From Robertkochia solimangrovi (GTDB taxonomy: Bacteria > Bacteroidota > Bacteroidia > Flavobacteriales > Flavobacteriaceae), in assembly GCF_007279655.1 (NCBI RefSeq), contig NZ_QKWN01000001.1, forward strand, positions 124,001 to 188,000: 64,000 bases of DNA. The letters are read 5' to 3'. A program made the position numbers and the translations under genes. Below the pieces are notes generated by a model. The model had not been told where the DNA came from and ran no database searches. It worked only from the letters and a program-made list of their open reading frames with translations. Every line of letters begins with the position of its first letter. The stretch's first letter is position 1. Shown here piece by piece: positions 26,712 through 35,989 of the stretch.

Positions 26712-28559
26712 TTATTCAACGGTAACCGATTTCGCCAGGTTACGTGGCTGATCCACATTACAACCTCTCATCACCGCAATATGATATGAAAGCAACTGTA
26801 ATGGAATAGTGGTCAACAACGGAGTTAATGCTTCATAGGTTTCAGGAACTTCAATGACGTGATCCGCCAGTAGTTTCACATCGCGGTCACCTTCGGTAAC
26901 AACGGCAATGATCTTTCCTTTTCTGGATTTGATCTCCTGAATATTACTGATCACCTTTTCGTAATGTCCTTTTTTTGTAGCGATAACCACCACTGGCATC
27001 TGCTCATCAATCAATGCGATAGGACCATGTTTCATCTCTGCAGCGGGATATCCTTCTGCATGGATATACGAAATCTCTTTAAGTTTCAGCGCTCCTTCAA
27101 GTGCCACCGGGAAATTATACCCGCGTCCCAGATACAGGAAGTTAGCTACATCCTTATAGATTGAAGATATATATTTAACATGGCTGTCAACTTCAAGACT
27201 CCTTTCTACTTTAGCAGGAATTGTTTCTAATTCTGCAAGGTATTGATGAAACTCTGACTGACTGATCCTTCCGTTACGCTTAGCGAGCTTTAACGCCATT
27301 AACGTAAGTACCGTGATCTGCGTGGTAAAGGCCTTGGTAGATGCCACTCCGATTTCCGGCCCGGCATGAGTATAGGCGCCCGCATGAGATTCTCTCGCAA
27401 TAGATGAACCTACCACATTGCACACTCCAAATACAAAAGCTCCGTTCTCTTTAGCCAGTTTGATAGCTGCAAGAGTATCGGCAGTTTCACCGGACTGTGA
27501 AATAGCGATCACAACATCATCGCTGTTTATAATTGGATTTCTATAACGGAATTCTGATGCGTATTCCACTTCAACCGGAATCCTTACCAGGTCTTCAAAG
27601 ATATATTCAGCCACTAATCCGGCATGCCATGAAGTACCACACGCTACTACGATAATACGTTTAGCATTGAGAAACTTATGGATATTATCTTCCAGACCGG
27701 CCATTTTAACGATACCATCGTTAATTCGAAGTCTACCCCGGTAAGTATCTTTAATTGCCTCGGGCTGTTCATATATCTCTTTAAGCATGAAATGCTCATA
27801 GCCTCCCTTCTCGATCTGCTCAAGATTAAGTTGCAATTCCTGAATATAAGGAGCAACCTGCTTATCTCCATCGATCTGACGAACTCTGACATCCCTTCCT
27901 TTACGGATGATCGCCATTTGTTCATCTTCAAGATAGATAGCGTTATTGGTATATTCTATAAAAGGTGAAGCGTCGGAAGCGATAAAGAATTCATCTTCCC
28001 CAACACCGATAGCCAGAGGACTACCTAATTTGGCAACGATGATCTCATCCGGTTTATTCCTGTCAAAAACCGCGATTGCATAAGCTCCAACCACTTGATT
28101 CAAGGCGATCTGAACAGCCTTCCCTAACTTAACACCTTCATGCTTCTGAATTTCTTCGATAAGATTGACCAGCACTTCAGTATCCGTATCGGAATGAAAC
28201 ACATAACCTCTCTTGATCAATTCTTCCTTGATGGAGGCATAATTCTCAATGATTCCATTATGGATGATCACAAGATTACCGGAATTGGAATAATGAGGGT
28301 GGGCATTAACATCATTAGGCACCCCATGGGTAGCCCATCGGGTATGTCCTAATGCGACATGACCTTTAGTAATGTTTTCTTTTTCTGATTTTTTCTTCAG
28401 ATCTAAGACCTTTCCCTGTGTTTTACAAAGCTGTAGATCCTGGCCATCGTAAAGCACTATACCCGCACTGTCGTAGCCTCTGTATTCAAGACGCTCGAGT
28501 CCTTTAAGCACAATTGGGTAGGCTTCGCGATTACCGATATAACCAACGATTCCACACAT
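26712..28559 (-). CDS. glmS: glutamine-fructose-6-phosphate aminotransferase
   Basis: GlmS (615 residues) makes glucosamine-6-phosphate, the entry to peptidoglycan and lipid A precursors. The N-terminal glutaminase domain starts at the catalytic Cys2 (MCGIVGYIG). Two SIS sugar-isomerase domains follow (about 290-430 and 460-595), with VACGTSWHAGL, AISQSGETADT and the conserved C-terminal end NLAKSVTVE. It is 24 bases after the DUF4270 gene and ends in a terminator. No glmS ribozyme can be expected here, since the gene is inside an operon. Confidence 0.97.
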   Translation of the reverse strand: MCGIVGYIGNREAYPIVLKGLERLEYRGYDSAGIVLYDGQDLQLCKTQGKVLDLKKKSEKENITKGHVALGHTRWATHGVPNDVNAHPHYSNSGNLVIIHNGIIENYASIKEELIKRGYVFHSDTDTEVLVNLIEEIQKHEGVKLGKAVQIALNQVVGAYAIAVFDRNKPDEIIVAKLGSPLAIGVGEDEFFIASDASPFIEYTNNAIYLEDEQMAIIRKGRDVRVRQIDGDKQVAPYIQELQLNLEQIEKGGYEHFMLKEIYEQPEAIKDTYRGRLRINDGIVKMAGLEDNIHKFLNAKRIIVVACGTSWHAGLVAEYIFEDLVRIPVEVEYASEFRYRNPIINSDDVVIAISQSGETADTLAAIKLAKENGAFVFGVCNVVGSSIARESHAGAYTHAGPEIGVASTKAFTTQITVLTLMALKLAKRNGRISQSEFHQYLAELETIPAKVERSLEVDSHVKYISSIYKDVANFLYLGRGYNFPVALEGALKLKEISYIHAEGYPAAEMKHGPIALIDEQMPVVVIATKKGHYEKVISNIQEIKSRKGKIIAVVTEGDRDVKLLADHVIEVPETYEALTPLLTTIPLQLLSYHIAVMRGCNVDQPRNLAKSVTVE

Positions 28560-28583
28560 AATAAAATTTGTTTTCTAGTTTTC

Positions 28584-30275
28584 TTAGTTTTTTGGTTCGG
28601 TATAATAAATCTCCAGACGCAACCTTTTATCGGAATTGTCTGCGGAAACCGCGCTACCATGTAAGATCGTACCAAACGGATACATAACTGAAGAACGCGG
28701 AACCGTGATTTCATCTCCCTGAGCATCGTAAGCCTTAACATTTGTCACTGAAGAAATATCCAATGGCAGTGAAAGCCCAAGATGCACATTAGTCGAATCA
28801 CTATTGATGATCCTTTTCACATGCTCTGTAATTCTGAACTTGTAATAGGGGTCACTTTCATCATCATCGACAAGTACTCCGCTAAATATAGGGTATTTTA
28901 CAGACGCCCCGGTTGTATTTCCGACAGGATCCACATTAAAGTCTATCAAAGACGTCTGATTATCAATATCGTATAGATAAAGTCGCTCCGGTGAAACAGG
29001 ACTTCCATATTTTTGAATCTCCTCTTCATCGAGGTAAAATATAAGGTTAGCCTCATTGATCAACACATCTTTACCCATAAGGGCTCCGAACGCTTCATCA
29101 ATGTCCATTCCACCAGAAAGATCTACTGTAGCAACCGTACCAGCACCTCCCCTTAGGAAGATCTTATCTGCGGCTGTCTCAGCATTCAATTTCTCAGCTA
29201 TTTCTGAAGGATATTCAGATTCCTGAATATAATTAACCTTGTTCCCGTTAAAATTGATCCTGAATGTTGACTTCTCAACAACGATTCCGTCATCCGAAGT
29301 ATCATCATCCGTATCATTATCACTGAACGCATCATATTCATACTGAATCTCTATGTACGGCAACAGCTCTGAATCACTATTGGAAAACAGATCGAACAGC
29401 ATATTTATGTTTTCTGTAGGAACATCTATACTCACGAAGATCCCTCTAAGATAATCCAGGAAAAATCCTGATGAACTCAATTCCTGGGAGCCTTCCATAT
29501 CAAGGATCTTCTCCTGAAAGAAATCCTTATCAAGTTCAATACGCAATCTTGGAGATAATCTTTCTGAAGGCGTTTCCGATTCATCCTCTTCTGTATCAGG
29601 ATCATCTTCTGTTTCAAAGAATAACAATTCTTCTTCATTGATATATTGCTCTCCTTCATAGAGTACGGTCGAAAGGAAAGGTGAAGGATCCTCATCTGAA
29701 AAATATTGCTGAGCATCCTGAAAACCGGATTCCGGATCTAAATCCCTGAGGAACTTTGTAAACTCTTGCACTTTAAGTGTAAAAGGAGCATCCCTGTCAC
29801 CGAATATTGAATCCACACGGTAAGACACAGGCTCATTCTCCTCTCTGTCAACCGTATCTGCAAGCGCTGTACTGAAGTAAGGTATGTTCAGGTAAACCGC
29901 GGTCACCCGTTCATTTTCATTGATCGTATCCTGACTTCCTCCATTATCACTCAACTCCTCAACATCCTGACGATAATTCCCAAAAAGCGCAGGATATGTA
30001 GACAGTGTTAACTGCGTCACAAAAGAGGCTTTATAATGTCCGTAGATCTCATCATTGAAATCTCCAAGTTGATAAGCACCCAGAGAATTGGTACTAACCG
30101 ATTTCAATTTATGATTATATGCCAGGACATCCAGCGTTAGCTTTTCCAATCCGAAATTGATATCATCGACGATATCTACTCCGATCGTGTTGAATTCCTT
30201 TTCACATGATATAAAAAAAATAACACTACCTATCACAAGTAGTGCTTTAAAAACAGAGCTATTTCTTAATTTCAT
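28584..30275 (-). CDS. DUF4270 lipoprotein
   Basis: A 563-residue lipoprotein (signal ending FFISC, cysteine about 24) followed by EKEFNTIGVDIVDDINF. The body is beta-rich and very acidic, especially about 230-250 with a run of Glu, Asp and Ser/Thr, and again near 335-345. The family DUF4270 is common in Bacteroidota and of unknown function; surface exposure is likely. It sits between the half glycogen-synthase-like gene (19 bases upstream) and glmS (24 bases downstream), all in one direction. A role in the envelope linked to amino-sugar supply is conceivable but unproven. Confidence 0.8.
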   Translation of the reverse strand: MKLRNSSVFKALLVIGSVIFFISCEKEFNTIGVDIVDDINFGLEKLTLDVLAYNHKLKSVSTNSLGAYQLGDFNDEIYGHYKASFVTQLTLSTYPALFGNYRQDVEELSDNGGSQDTINENERVTAVYLNIPYFSTALADTVDREENEPVSYRVDSIFGDRDAPFTLKVQEFTKFLRDLDPESGFQDAQQYFSDEDPSPFLSTVLYEGEQYINEEELLFFETEDDPDTEEDESETPSERLSPRLRIELDKDFFQEKILDMEGSQELSSSGFFLDYLRGIFVSIDVPTENINMLFDLFSNSDSELLPYIEIQYEYDAFSDNDTDDDTSDDGIVVEKSTFRINFNGNKVNYIQESEYPSEIAEKLNAETAADKIFLRGGAGTVATVDLSGGMDIDEAFGALMGKDVLINEANLIFYLDEEEIQKYGSPVSPERLYLYDIDNQTSLIDFNVDPVGNTTGASVKYPIFSGVLVDDDESDPYYKFRITEHVKRIINSDSTNVHLGLSLPLDISSVTNVKAYDAQGDEITVPRSSVMYPFGTILHGSAVSADNSDKRLRLEIYYTEPKN

Positions 30276-30294
30276 ACTTCACCGACTAGGCAGG

Positions 30295-31104
30295 TTAACT
30301 TAATACTTTTGTCTCGTAGAATTCCGTATAAGCTTCTTCGAACTCATAGATCGACATATGTGGCAGCACCGGTTTTGAAAGACCTTCAATATGATCCATC
30401 AGATCTTTATCCACATTGTCTGAGGCAATAACCACTGCATCTGAATTATCAACGGCCACCTTTAGTAAATTATTGTAATTCGGCTGATCAAGCACTTTAA
30501 CATCATCATCACTGATTCCGTCGAACATGATCTTTTCCTTCATGGCCATATCCAGATTCCCTTCGAATCCTGTATTATACACAGAAGTAACGATTTTACT
30601 TTCTGCAAACAACGGCTCGTCGGCATAATATTTTCGAAGATACAAAGGCAATAGCGATGCCATCCAACCGTGCACATGAATGATATCAGGATTCCAGTTC
30701 AGTTTCTTCACCGTTTCCACTACCCCTTTCGCGAAGAAAATGGCGCGCTCATCATTATCCGGAAACAAATTCCCCTCTTCATCGGTAAACGTAGCCTTTC
30801 TCTTGAAGTACTCTTCATTGTCTATAAAATAAACCTGAATTCTTTCTTTGGGAATAGAAGCTACCTTGATAATGAGAGGCATATCCATATCGTTTACCAC
30901 CAAATTCATACCTGATAAACGAATTACCTCATGCAACTGATGTCTTCTCTCATTGATATTTCCGAAACGAGGCATAAAGATTCGTATTTGTCCTCCTCTG
31001 TCATTAACCATTCGCGGGCTTTCATAAGCCAGGGATGAAACTTCATTTTCCGGTAAGTATGGGATCATTTCAGAAGCGACAAATAATACTCTTTTGTCTG
31101 TCAT
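30295..31104 (-). CDS. half-length glycogen/starch-synthase-like protein (GT5 N-terminal domain only)
   Basis: A 269-residue protein that matches only the first Rossmann half of glycogen synthase: KRVLFVASEMIPYL at the start, GGQIRIFMPRFGNI, the IHVHGWMASLLPLYLRKYY motif (the HxW of GlgA), and a DAVVIASDNV strand. GlgA normally has about 480 residues with a second half that binds ADP-glucose and holds the catalytic Glu; that half is absent. Also the N-terminal KxGGL glucose-nucleotide site is changed to ENEVSSLA. So it is probably not a working glycogen synthase. I recall the same short protein beside panC in other Bacteroidota. It heads an operon with DUF4270 and glmS. Confidence 0.78.
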   Translation of the reverse strand: MTDKRVLFVASEMIPYLPENEVSSLAYESPRMVNDRGGQIRIFMPRFGNINERRHQLHEVIRLSGMNLVVNDMDMPLIIKVASIPKERIQVYFIDNEEYFKRKATFTDEEGNLFPDNDERAIFFAKGVVETVKKLNWNPDIIHVHGWMASLLPLYLRKYYADEPLFAESKIVTSVYNTGFEGNLDMAMKEKIMFDGISDDDVKVLDQPNYNNLLKVAVDNSDAVVIASDNVDKDLMDHIEGLSKPVLPHMSIYEFEEAYTEFYETKVLS

Positions 31105-31144
31105 AAAATCGAATTGTTTCTTTACACTTAGGACCTAAAGCATG

Positions 31145-31152
31145 CAAAATTA
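31145..31152 (-). promoter_or_regulatory. -7 box of the GT5-like/DUF4270/glmS operon
   Basis: Read on the minus strand: TAATTTTG followed by CATGC, 40 bases before the ATG at 31104. Matches TAnnTTTG. No -33 TTTG at 19 bases. Confidence 0.4.
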
Positions 31153-31183
31153 CAAAAAATATGCCTAATTAGTTTAATTTATA

Positions 31184-31191
31184 TAGCTTTG
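31184..31191 (+). promoter_or_regulatory. -7 box of the panC-panD operon
   Basis: TAGCTTTG followed by CAAG, 22 bases before the panC ATG. Matches TAnnTTTG. It is back-to-back with the box at 31145-31152, so the two operons share one short control region. Confidence 0.5.
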
Positions 31192-31213
31192 CAAGCTGTT
31201 AATTTTTTGACAA

Positions 31214-32062
31214 ATGCAAGTTTTCGAAACAAGGTCAACCCTTAAATCACACTTGGAATCTCTCCGGAAGAACGGGTTTTCAACAGGACTTGTCCCTACA
31301 ATGGGCGCTTTACACGATGGCCATATATCATTGGTTAACAAATCAGTAAAGGAAAATGACATCACTGTTGTCAGTATTTTTGTCAACCCAACCCAGTTCA
31401 ATAATCCAGATGATCTGGAGAAGTATCCACAGACGCTGGAAAATGACCTGGAATTACTTAAAAAAACTTCAGAAAACACCATAGTATTCGTTCCAAACGT
31501 TCAGGAAATGTATCCGGAACAGGTCAATTCTGCACATTTTGATTTCGGCGGACTCGAAAATAAGATGGAAGGAAAGTTCAGACCCGGGCATTTTGACGGC
31601 GTAGGTACTATCGTAAAAACACTACTGGAACTGGTCGCTCCTGACAATGCTTATTTCGGTGAAAAAGATTATCAGCAATTACTCATCATCAAAAAACTGA
31701 AGGAGATCGCAGCACTACCTGTAAATATTATAGGCTGCCCGATCAGTAGAGAGGAGAACGGTCTTGCAAGGAGCTCCCGAAACGAACGACTAACTCCTGA
31801 GATGAGAAATAAGGCAGCATTCATTTATGAAATCATTAAGACTGCCAAATCACTTTTTGGCACAAAAAGTGCCACCGAAGTAACCGACTGGGTAACCGAT
31901 CAGTTTAAAAATCAACAAGATCTAAAATTGGAATATGTTGAAATCGCTGATGCAAACACCCTTGAAACTGTTAAAACAAAAGAAGATAACAAAGCATACC
32001 GTTTATTTATTGCAGTATATGCAAACGAGGTTAGGCTGATAGATAATATTGCTCTAAATTAA
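31214..32062 (+). CDS. panC: pantothenate synthetase
   Basis: PanC (282 residues) joins pantoate and beta-alanine with ATP to make pantothenate, the coenzyme A precursor. Key motifs are LVPTMGALHDGHISLV (the HIGH-like HDGH), SIFVNPTQFNNPDDLEKYP, GEKDYQQL and the KMSKS-like RSSRNERL. It is followed after 12 bases by panD, which supplies beta-alanine. The start ATG at 31214 lies 22 bases after a -7 box. Confidence 0.96.
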   Translation: MQVFETRSTLKSHLESLRKNGFSTGLVPTMGALHDGHISLVNKSVKENDITVVSIFVNPTQFNNPDDLEKYPQTLENDLELLKKTSENTIVFVPNVQEMYPEQVNSAHFDFGGLENKMEGKFRPGHFDGVGTIVKTLLELVAPDNAYFGEKDYQQLLIIKKLKEIAALPVNIIGCPISREENGLARSSRNERLTPEMRNKAAFIYEIIKTAKSLFGTKSATEVTDWVTDQFKNQQDLKLEYVEIADANTLETVKTKEDNKAYRLFIAVYANEVRLIDNIALN

Positions 32063-32074
32063 TACCTTTGTACC

Positions 32075-32425
32075 ATGCAAATTGAAGTAGTAAAGTCTAA
32101 AATACACCGAGTTACCGTAACCGGGGCAGACTTAAATTATATCGGAAGTATCACTATTGACGAGTCATTGATGGAGGCAGCCAATATAATCGAAGGAGAG
32201 AAAGTACAGATCGTAAACATCAACAATGGCGAAAGACTCGAAACCTATGCCATCAAAGGAAATAAGAATAGTGGAGAGATCACACTGAATGGTCCGGCAG
32301 CACGTAAGGTGCAACGAGGCGATGTAATCATCATCATCTCCTATGCTATTCTTGATTTCGAGGAAGCCAAGCAATTCAAACCCTCGCTGGTATTCCCCAA
32401 CGAAAAGAATAATACCTTGTCATAA
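32075..32425 (+). CDS. panD: aspartate 1-decarboxylase
   Basis: PanD (116 residues) makes beta-alanine. It is a pyruvoyl enzyme made by self-cleavage between Gly and Ser in YIGSITID (about residues 22-29). Other family parts are [24 protein letters not shown] and [10 protein letters not shown]. It lies between panC and a membrane protein gene, 12 and 3 bases apart. The site that is cut is intact, so the precursor should mature normally (PanZ, the helper of enteric bacteria, is not expected here). Confidence 0.96.
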   Translation: MQIEVVKSKIHRVTVTGADLNYIGSITIDESLMEAANIIEGEKVQIVNINNGERLETYAIKGNKNSGEITLNGPAARKVQRGDVIIIISYAILDFEEAKQFKPSLVFPNEKNNTLS

Positions 32426-32428
32426 CAT

Positions 32429-33394
32429 TTGAAACGGAGCTTGTCAAAAATCCTGAAGACAGTCTTACCCCTATTGATAGGTGTATTTCTGGTTTGGTAT
32501 TCATACCATAACACCACTCCGGAAGACAGGCAAGCCATCGTACACCACATTAGTAACGCGAATTATTTCTGGGTAGGCATTGCACTTTTAATGGGCTTGA
32601 TCAGTCATGTTTCCAGAGCTCTTCGATGGAATCTCTTACTGGAGCCCATGGGGTATAAACCCAGATTTGCGAACAATTTCATGGCGACGATGATCGCCTA
32701 TCTGGGCAATCTTGGCGTTCCCCGATCCGGAGAGATCTTAAGAGCCACCACACTGAGTACTTACGAAAAGATCCCATTTCAAAAAGCTTTCGGAACCATC
32801 GTTACTGAAAGAGTGATCGATCTGATCATGCTGCTTTTACTGGTCGCATTAACCACGCTTCTCCAAACTGAGGTCATTTTAGCATTCTTCGAGGAAAAAG
32901 GTATAGAGCCGGGAAAAATGATCCTGATTCTAATACTGCTTTTCATCATTGGCATTATCGGACTCTATATTCTAAGAAGAATGAAAACCGGGTTCTTTGG
33001 TAAATTGAACCAGTTTATCTCCGGTCTTCTCGAAGGTGTCTATAGCATCCGCAAAGTCAGAAGCAAAAGCCTCTTTATCTTTCATACCTTATTGATCTGG
33101 CTGATGTATGTAGGCATGTTCTTCGTAATTAAATTTGCTATCCCGGAAACTGCCGCACTCGGAGTGAAAGCCTTACTTGCCGGATTTGTTGCCGGAGCCT
33201 TCGCTATGAGTACCACTAACGGTGGGATAGGACTATACCCAATAGCTGTTGGCAAGATCCTGATGATCTACGGAATCTCGAAAACATCAGCGGATGCTTA
33301 TGGCTGGATCATGTGGACTTCTCAAACAATTATGGTGATCATTCTTGGTTCTCTGTCGTTTATTGTACTCCCTTTCTTCAACAATAAGAAATAA
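32429..33394 (+). CDS. lysylphosphatidylglycerol-synthase-TM (UPF0104-type) flippase-like protein
   Basis: A 321-residue inner-membrane protein with seven or eight predicted helices, matching the membrane domain of MprF (LPG_synthase_TM): SHVSRALRWNLLLEPMGYKPRF, GNLGVPRSGEILRATTLS, TIVTERVIDLIMLL, and the C-terminal TTNGGIGLYPIAVG. The catalytic soluble domain of MprF is absent, so it does not make lysyl-lipid; such proteins are thought to move lipids. The start is TTG at 32429, 3 bases after panD, with no ATG nearby. Link to pantothenate synthesis is by operon only. Confidence 0.82.
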   Translation: MKRSLSKILKTVLPLLIGVFLVWYSYHNTTPEDRQAIVHHISNANYFWVGIALLMGLISHVSRALRWNLLLEPMGYKPRFANNFMATMIAYLGNLGVPRSGEILRATTLSTYEKIPFQKAFGTIVTERVIDLIMLLLLVALTTLLQTEVILAFFEEKGIEPGKMILILILLFIIGIIGLYILRRMKTGFFGKLNQFISGLLEGVYSIRKVRSKSLFIFHTLLIWLMYVGMFFVIKFAIPETAALGVKALLAGFVAGAFAMSTTNGGIGLYPIAVGKILMIYGISKTSADAYGWIMWTSQTIMVIILGSLSFIVLPFFNNKK

Positions 33395-33428
33395 TTTTTT
33401 ATCTTTCACGCCACTTAACCTAACAATT

Positions 33429-34574
33429 ATGAGAAACTACAGCCTATTGGCAATCACGATGTTACTATTCGTAGCCACCGGTTTTTCCCAGATTAAGAAG
33501 AACACGATCGAATCTTATAAACTGGGAGAAAAAAGAGATATCCGTATCTATGTACCAGAGGACTATTCCGCGGAAAAAACCTATCCGTTAATCGTAGTTT
33601 TAGATGCCGAATACCTTTTCGAATCATTTGTCGCCACCTCTAAATTCTACAGCCAAAAAGATGAAATGCCCCAAAGCATCGTAGTTGGAATAGAACAGAG
33701 TAAAACGAGATATGATGATTGTTTCTATTCAGACAGTGACGGCCTTCCTGATAAAAAAGGTTCATTATTCTTTGAATTCATAGGAATGGAGCTGATCCCG
33801 CAACTGGAAAGAGAATTCAATATCGCTAAATTCAAAGCAATTGCAGGACATGATACCACTGCAAACTTCTTACATTATTATCTGTTTAAAAAAGAGCCTT
33901 TATTCTCAGCATACATAGCCATGTCTCCAACATTGGCACCAGAAATGGAACAAAACATTACAACCCGACTTAACTCAGTTGAGTATAAAGAATTCTACTA
34001 CCTCTCTACCTCAGCACAGGACGATCCGGATAATCTGGGAAGAATATCGATGCTGAATGGCAACCTTCAGTCGTTGAAAAATGACAAAGTTGAATATTAC
34101 TATGACAACTTTCAGGATGGTGACCATTACTCCATCGCAGCCTATAGCATCCCACGCGCACTGAATAAGATCTTCAAGATCTATAAACCGATCAGTGTTA
34201 AAGAATATAGAGAACAATTACTGTCCTATGACGGACCGGTGTATGAATATCTTGTCAACAAATACCAAAGCATAGAAACCCTGTTCGGCTTTAAAAAACC
34301 GATCACTCTTAACGATTTCATGGCTACTTATTCAGGAAGTAAGAAAAAAGAAGATTGGGAATCGATAAAAGGCCTGAGCGAAATTGCTAAAGAAGAATAT
34401 CCGGACACCATGTTAGGATTTTATCTTGAAGCCGAATACCTGGAGCAGATGGGAGAACCCAAAAAAGCGATGCGTACCTATGAAAAAGCTTTTGGAATGC
34501 AGGAGATAGATTTTCTGACCAGAGATCATGCCATGGAAAAAATCGATAAGATCAAGCAGGATTTCGGTTGGTAA
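33429..34574 (+). CDS. exported esterase-D-like alpha/beta protein with changed nucleophile
   Basis: A 381-residue exported protein (signal to about 20, GFSQ cleavage). Residues about 30-270 follow the esterase D fold (PF00756): DIRIYVPEDY, YPLIVVLDAEYLF, and a His at about 233 in FQDGDHYSIA. The nucleophile elbow, normally GHSxGG, reads AGHDTTANF, with Asp142 in place of Ser. So it may not be a serine esterase. The C-terminal part (about 275-381) is helical and TPR-like (EAEYLEQMGEPKKAMRTYEKAFG). I start it at the ATG at 33429, since the longer reading overlaps the previous gene. It lies between the flippase-like gene and radA. Confidence 0.8.
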   Translation: MRNYSLLAITMLLFVATGFSQIKKNTIESYKLGEKRDIRIYVPEDYSAEKTYPLIVVLDAEYLFESFVATSKFYSQKDEMPQSIVVGIEQSKTRYDDCFYSDSDGLPDKKGSLFFEFIGMELIPQLEREFNIAKFKAIAGHDTTANFLHYYLFKKEPLFSAYIAMSPTLAPEMEQNITTRLNSVEYKEFYYLSTSAQDDPDNLGRISMLNGNLQSLKNDKVEYYYDNFQDGDHYSIAAYSIPRALNKIFKIYKPISVKEYREQLLSYDGPVYEYLVNKYQSIETLFGFKKPITLNDFMATYSGSKKKEDWESIKGLSEIAKEEYPDTMLGFYLEAEYLEQMGEPKKAMRTYEKAFGMQEIDFLTRDHAMEKIDKIKQDFGW

Positions 34575-34585
34575 TACATATCGCT

Positions 34586-34593
34586 TACTTTTG
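34586..34593 (+). promoter_or_regulatory. -7 box of radA
   Basis: TACTTTTG followed by CAGC matches TAnnTTTG, 22 bases before the radA ATG. Nineteen bases upstream lies TTCG (34563-34566), one base off TTTG. It overlaps the end of the preceding gene. Confidence 0.55.
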
Positions 34594-34614
34594 CAGCGAT
34601 AACGAGATATCATA

Positions 34615-35976
34615 ATGGCCAAGACCAAAACAACTTTTTTCTGCCAGAACTGTGGCACCCAGTATGCCAAATGGCAGGGACAATGTTCATCATGCCGTCA
34701 ATGGAACACCATTGTTGAGGAACTTATACAGAAAACCGACGAAAAAGACTGGAGATCTTCGGAAAATCCTAAAAAGCAACCGGTAAAGCCGTTGCGAATT
34801 CAGGAAATCGACGGAACCGCTGAAACCAGACTTTCTTCCGGTAATATGGAATTTGACAGGGTCCTTGGCGGGGGTCTCGTACCCGGATCCGTTACACTCC
34901 TAGGAGGTGAACCGGGGATCGGAAAAAGCACGCTCCTTTTACAAATAGCACTTATGATTCCCTACAAAACCCTCTATGTTTCCGGAGAAGAATCTCAGAA
35001 ACAGATCAAAATGAGAGCCGACAGAATTCATAGTGACAGTGAAAATTGCTATGTGCTTACTGAGACTAAAACTCAACAAATATTCAGGCATATTGAAAAA
35101 GTTGAACCGGAGATTGTTGTAATCGATTCTATTCAAACCCTACAGACAGATTTTATCGAATCTTCTGCAGGGAGCATCTCCCAGATCAGGGAATGCACCT
35201 CTGAATTGATCAAATTTGCTAAAGAGAGTAACATCCCGGTGATTCTTATCGGTCATATCACTAAAGAGGGTAATATTGCAGGCCCGAAGATTCTCGAGCA
35301 TATGGTTGATACTGTTCTTCAATTCGAAGGTGACACCAACTATGTCTACCGAATACTGAGAGCCTTGAAAAACAGATTTGGATCCACTGCAGAACTCGGG
35401 ATCTATGAAATGCAGGGAAGCGGATTAAGAGAGGTCAACAATCCTTCTGAAATACTTATCTCTAAACATGACGATCAATTAAGTGGAACCGCAATTTCGG
35501 CAACACTTGAAGGAATGAGACCCCTGATGATAGAAATTCAGGCACTGGTGAGTACAGCGGTTTACGGCACACCACAACGCAGTTGTACAGGCTTTAATAT
35601 CAAAAGACTTAATATGCTACTCGCCGTATTGGAAAAAAGAGCCGGCTTCAGATTGGGAGCTAAGGATGTTTTCCTGAACATTACCGGTGGAATTACTGTT
35701 GACGACCCTGGCATCGACCTGGCAGTGGTTGCTGCAATTCTATCCAGCAATGAAGATATCGCCATAGAAAAGGACATCTGTTTCGCTGCGGAGGTTGGAC
35801 TCGCTGGTGAAATCAGACCGGTTCAAAGAGTTGAACAGCGCATACTGGAAGCAGAAAAACTGGGATTCGCCCAGATCTTCGTCTCCAAACAAAATAATTT
35901 ACCTGAAAATAAAGGCAATATCAGAATACATCGCGTTTCCCGAATTGACGAAGTTGCCTCCCTGCTTTTCGGTTAA
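34615..35976 (+). CDS. radA: DNA repair protein RadA
   Basis: RadA (453 residues) drives branch migration in recombination. It begins with the C4 zinc finger (CQNCGTQYAKWQGQCSSC, about 10-27), then the RecA-like ATPase with Walker A GGEPGIGKST and the RadA-specific KNRFG motif (LKNRFGSTAELGIYEM), and ends with a Lon-like domain (about 290-453, LGAKDVFLNITGGITVDDPG). The gene follows the esterase-like gene by 40 bases and probably has its own promoter box at 34586-34593. It converges on the aldo/keto reductase gene with 13 bases between stops. Confidence 0.97.
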   Translation: MAKTKTTFFCQNCGTQYAKWQGQCSSCRQWNTIVEELIQKTDEKDWRSSENPKKQPVKPLRIQEIDGTAETRLSSGNMEFDRVLGGGLVPGSVTLLGGEPGIGKSTLLLQIALMIPYKTLYVSGEESQKQIKMRADRIHSDSENCYVLTETKTQQIFRHIEKVEPEIVVIDSIQTLQTDFIESSAGSISQIRECTSELIKFAKESNIPVILIGHITKEGNIAGPKILEHMVDTVLQFEGDTNYVYRILRALKNRFGSTAELGIYEMQGSGLREVNNPSEILISKHDDQLSGTAISATLEGMRPLMIEIQALVSTAVYGTPQRSCTGFNIKRLNMLLAVLEKRAGFRLGAKDVFLNITGGITVDDPGIDLAVVAAILSSNEDIAIEKDICFAAEVGLAGEIRPVQRVEQRILEAEKLGFAQIFVSKQNNLPENKGNIRIHRVSRIDEVASLLFG

Positions 35977-35989
35977 ACTCAAAGCAATT

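Noticed and set aside
26712-28559. glmS ribozyme
   Set aside because: The ribozyme sits in a leader of several hundred bases; here only 24 bases separate glmS from DUF4270, and no such fold is present.
32063-32070. TACCTTTG before panD as a promoter
   Set aside because: It lies 4 bases from the panD ATG and inside the end of the panC operon; probably chance, and no TTTG is upstream.
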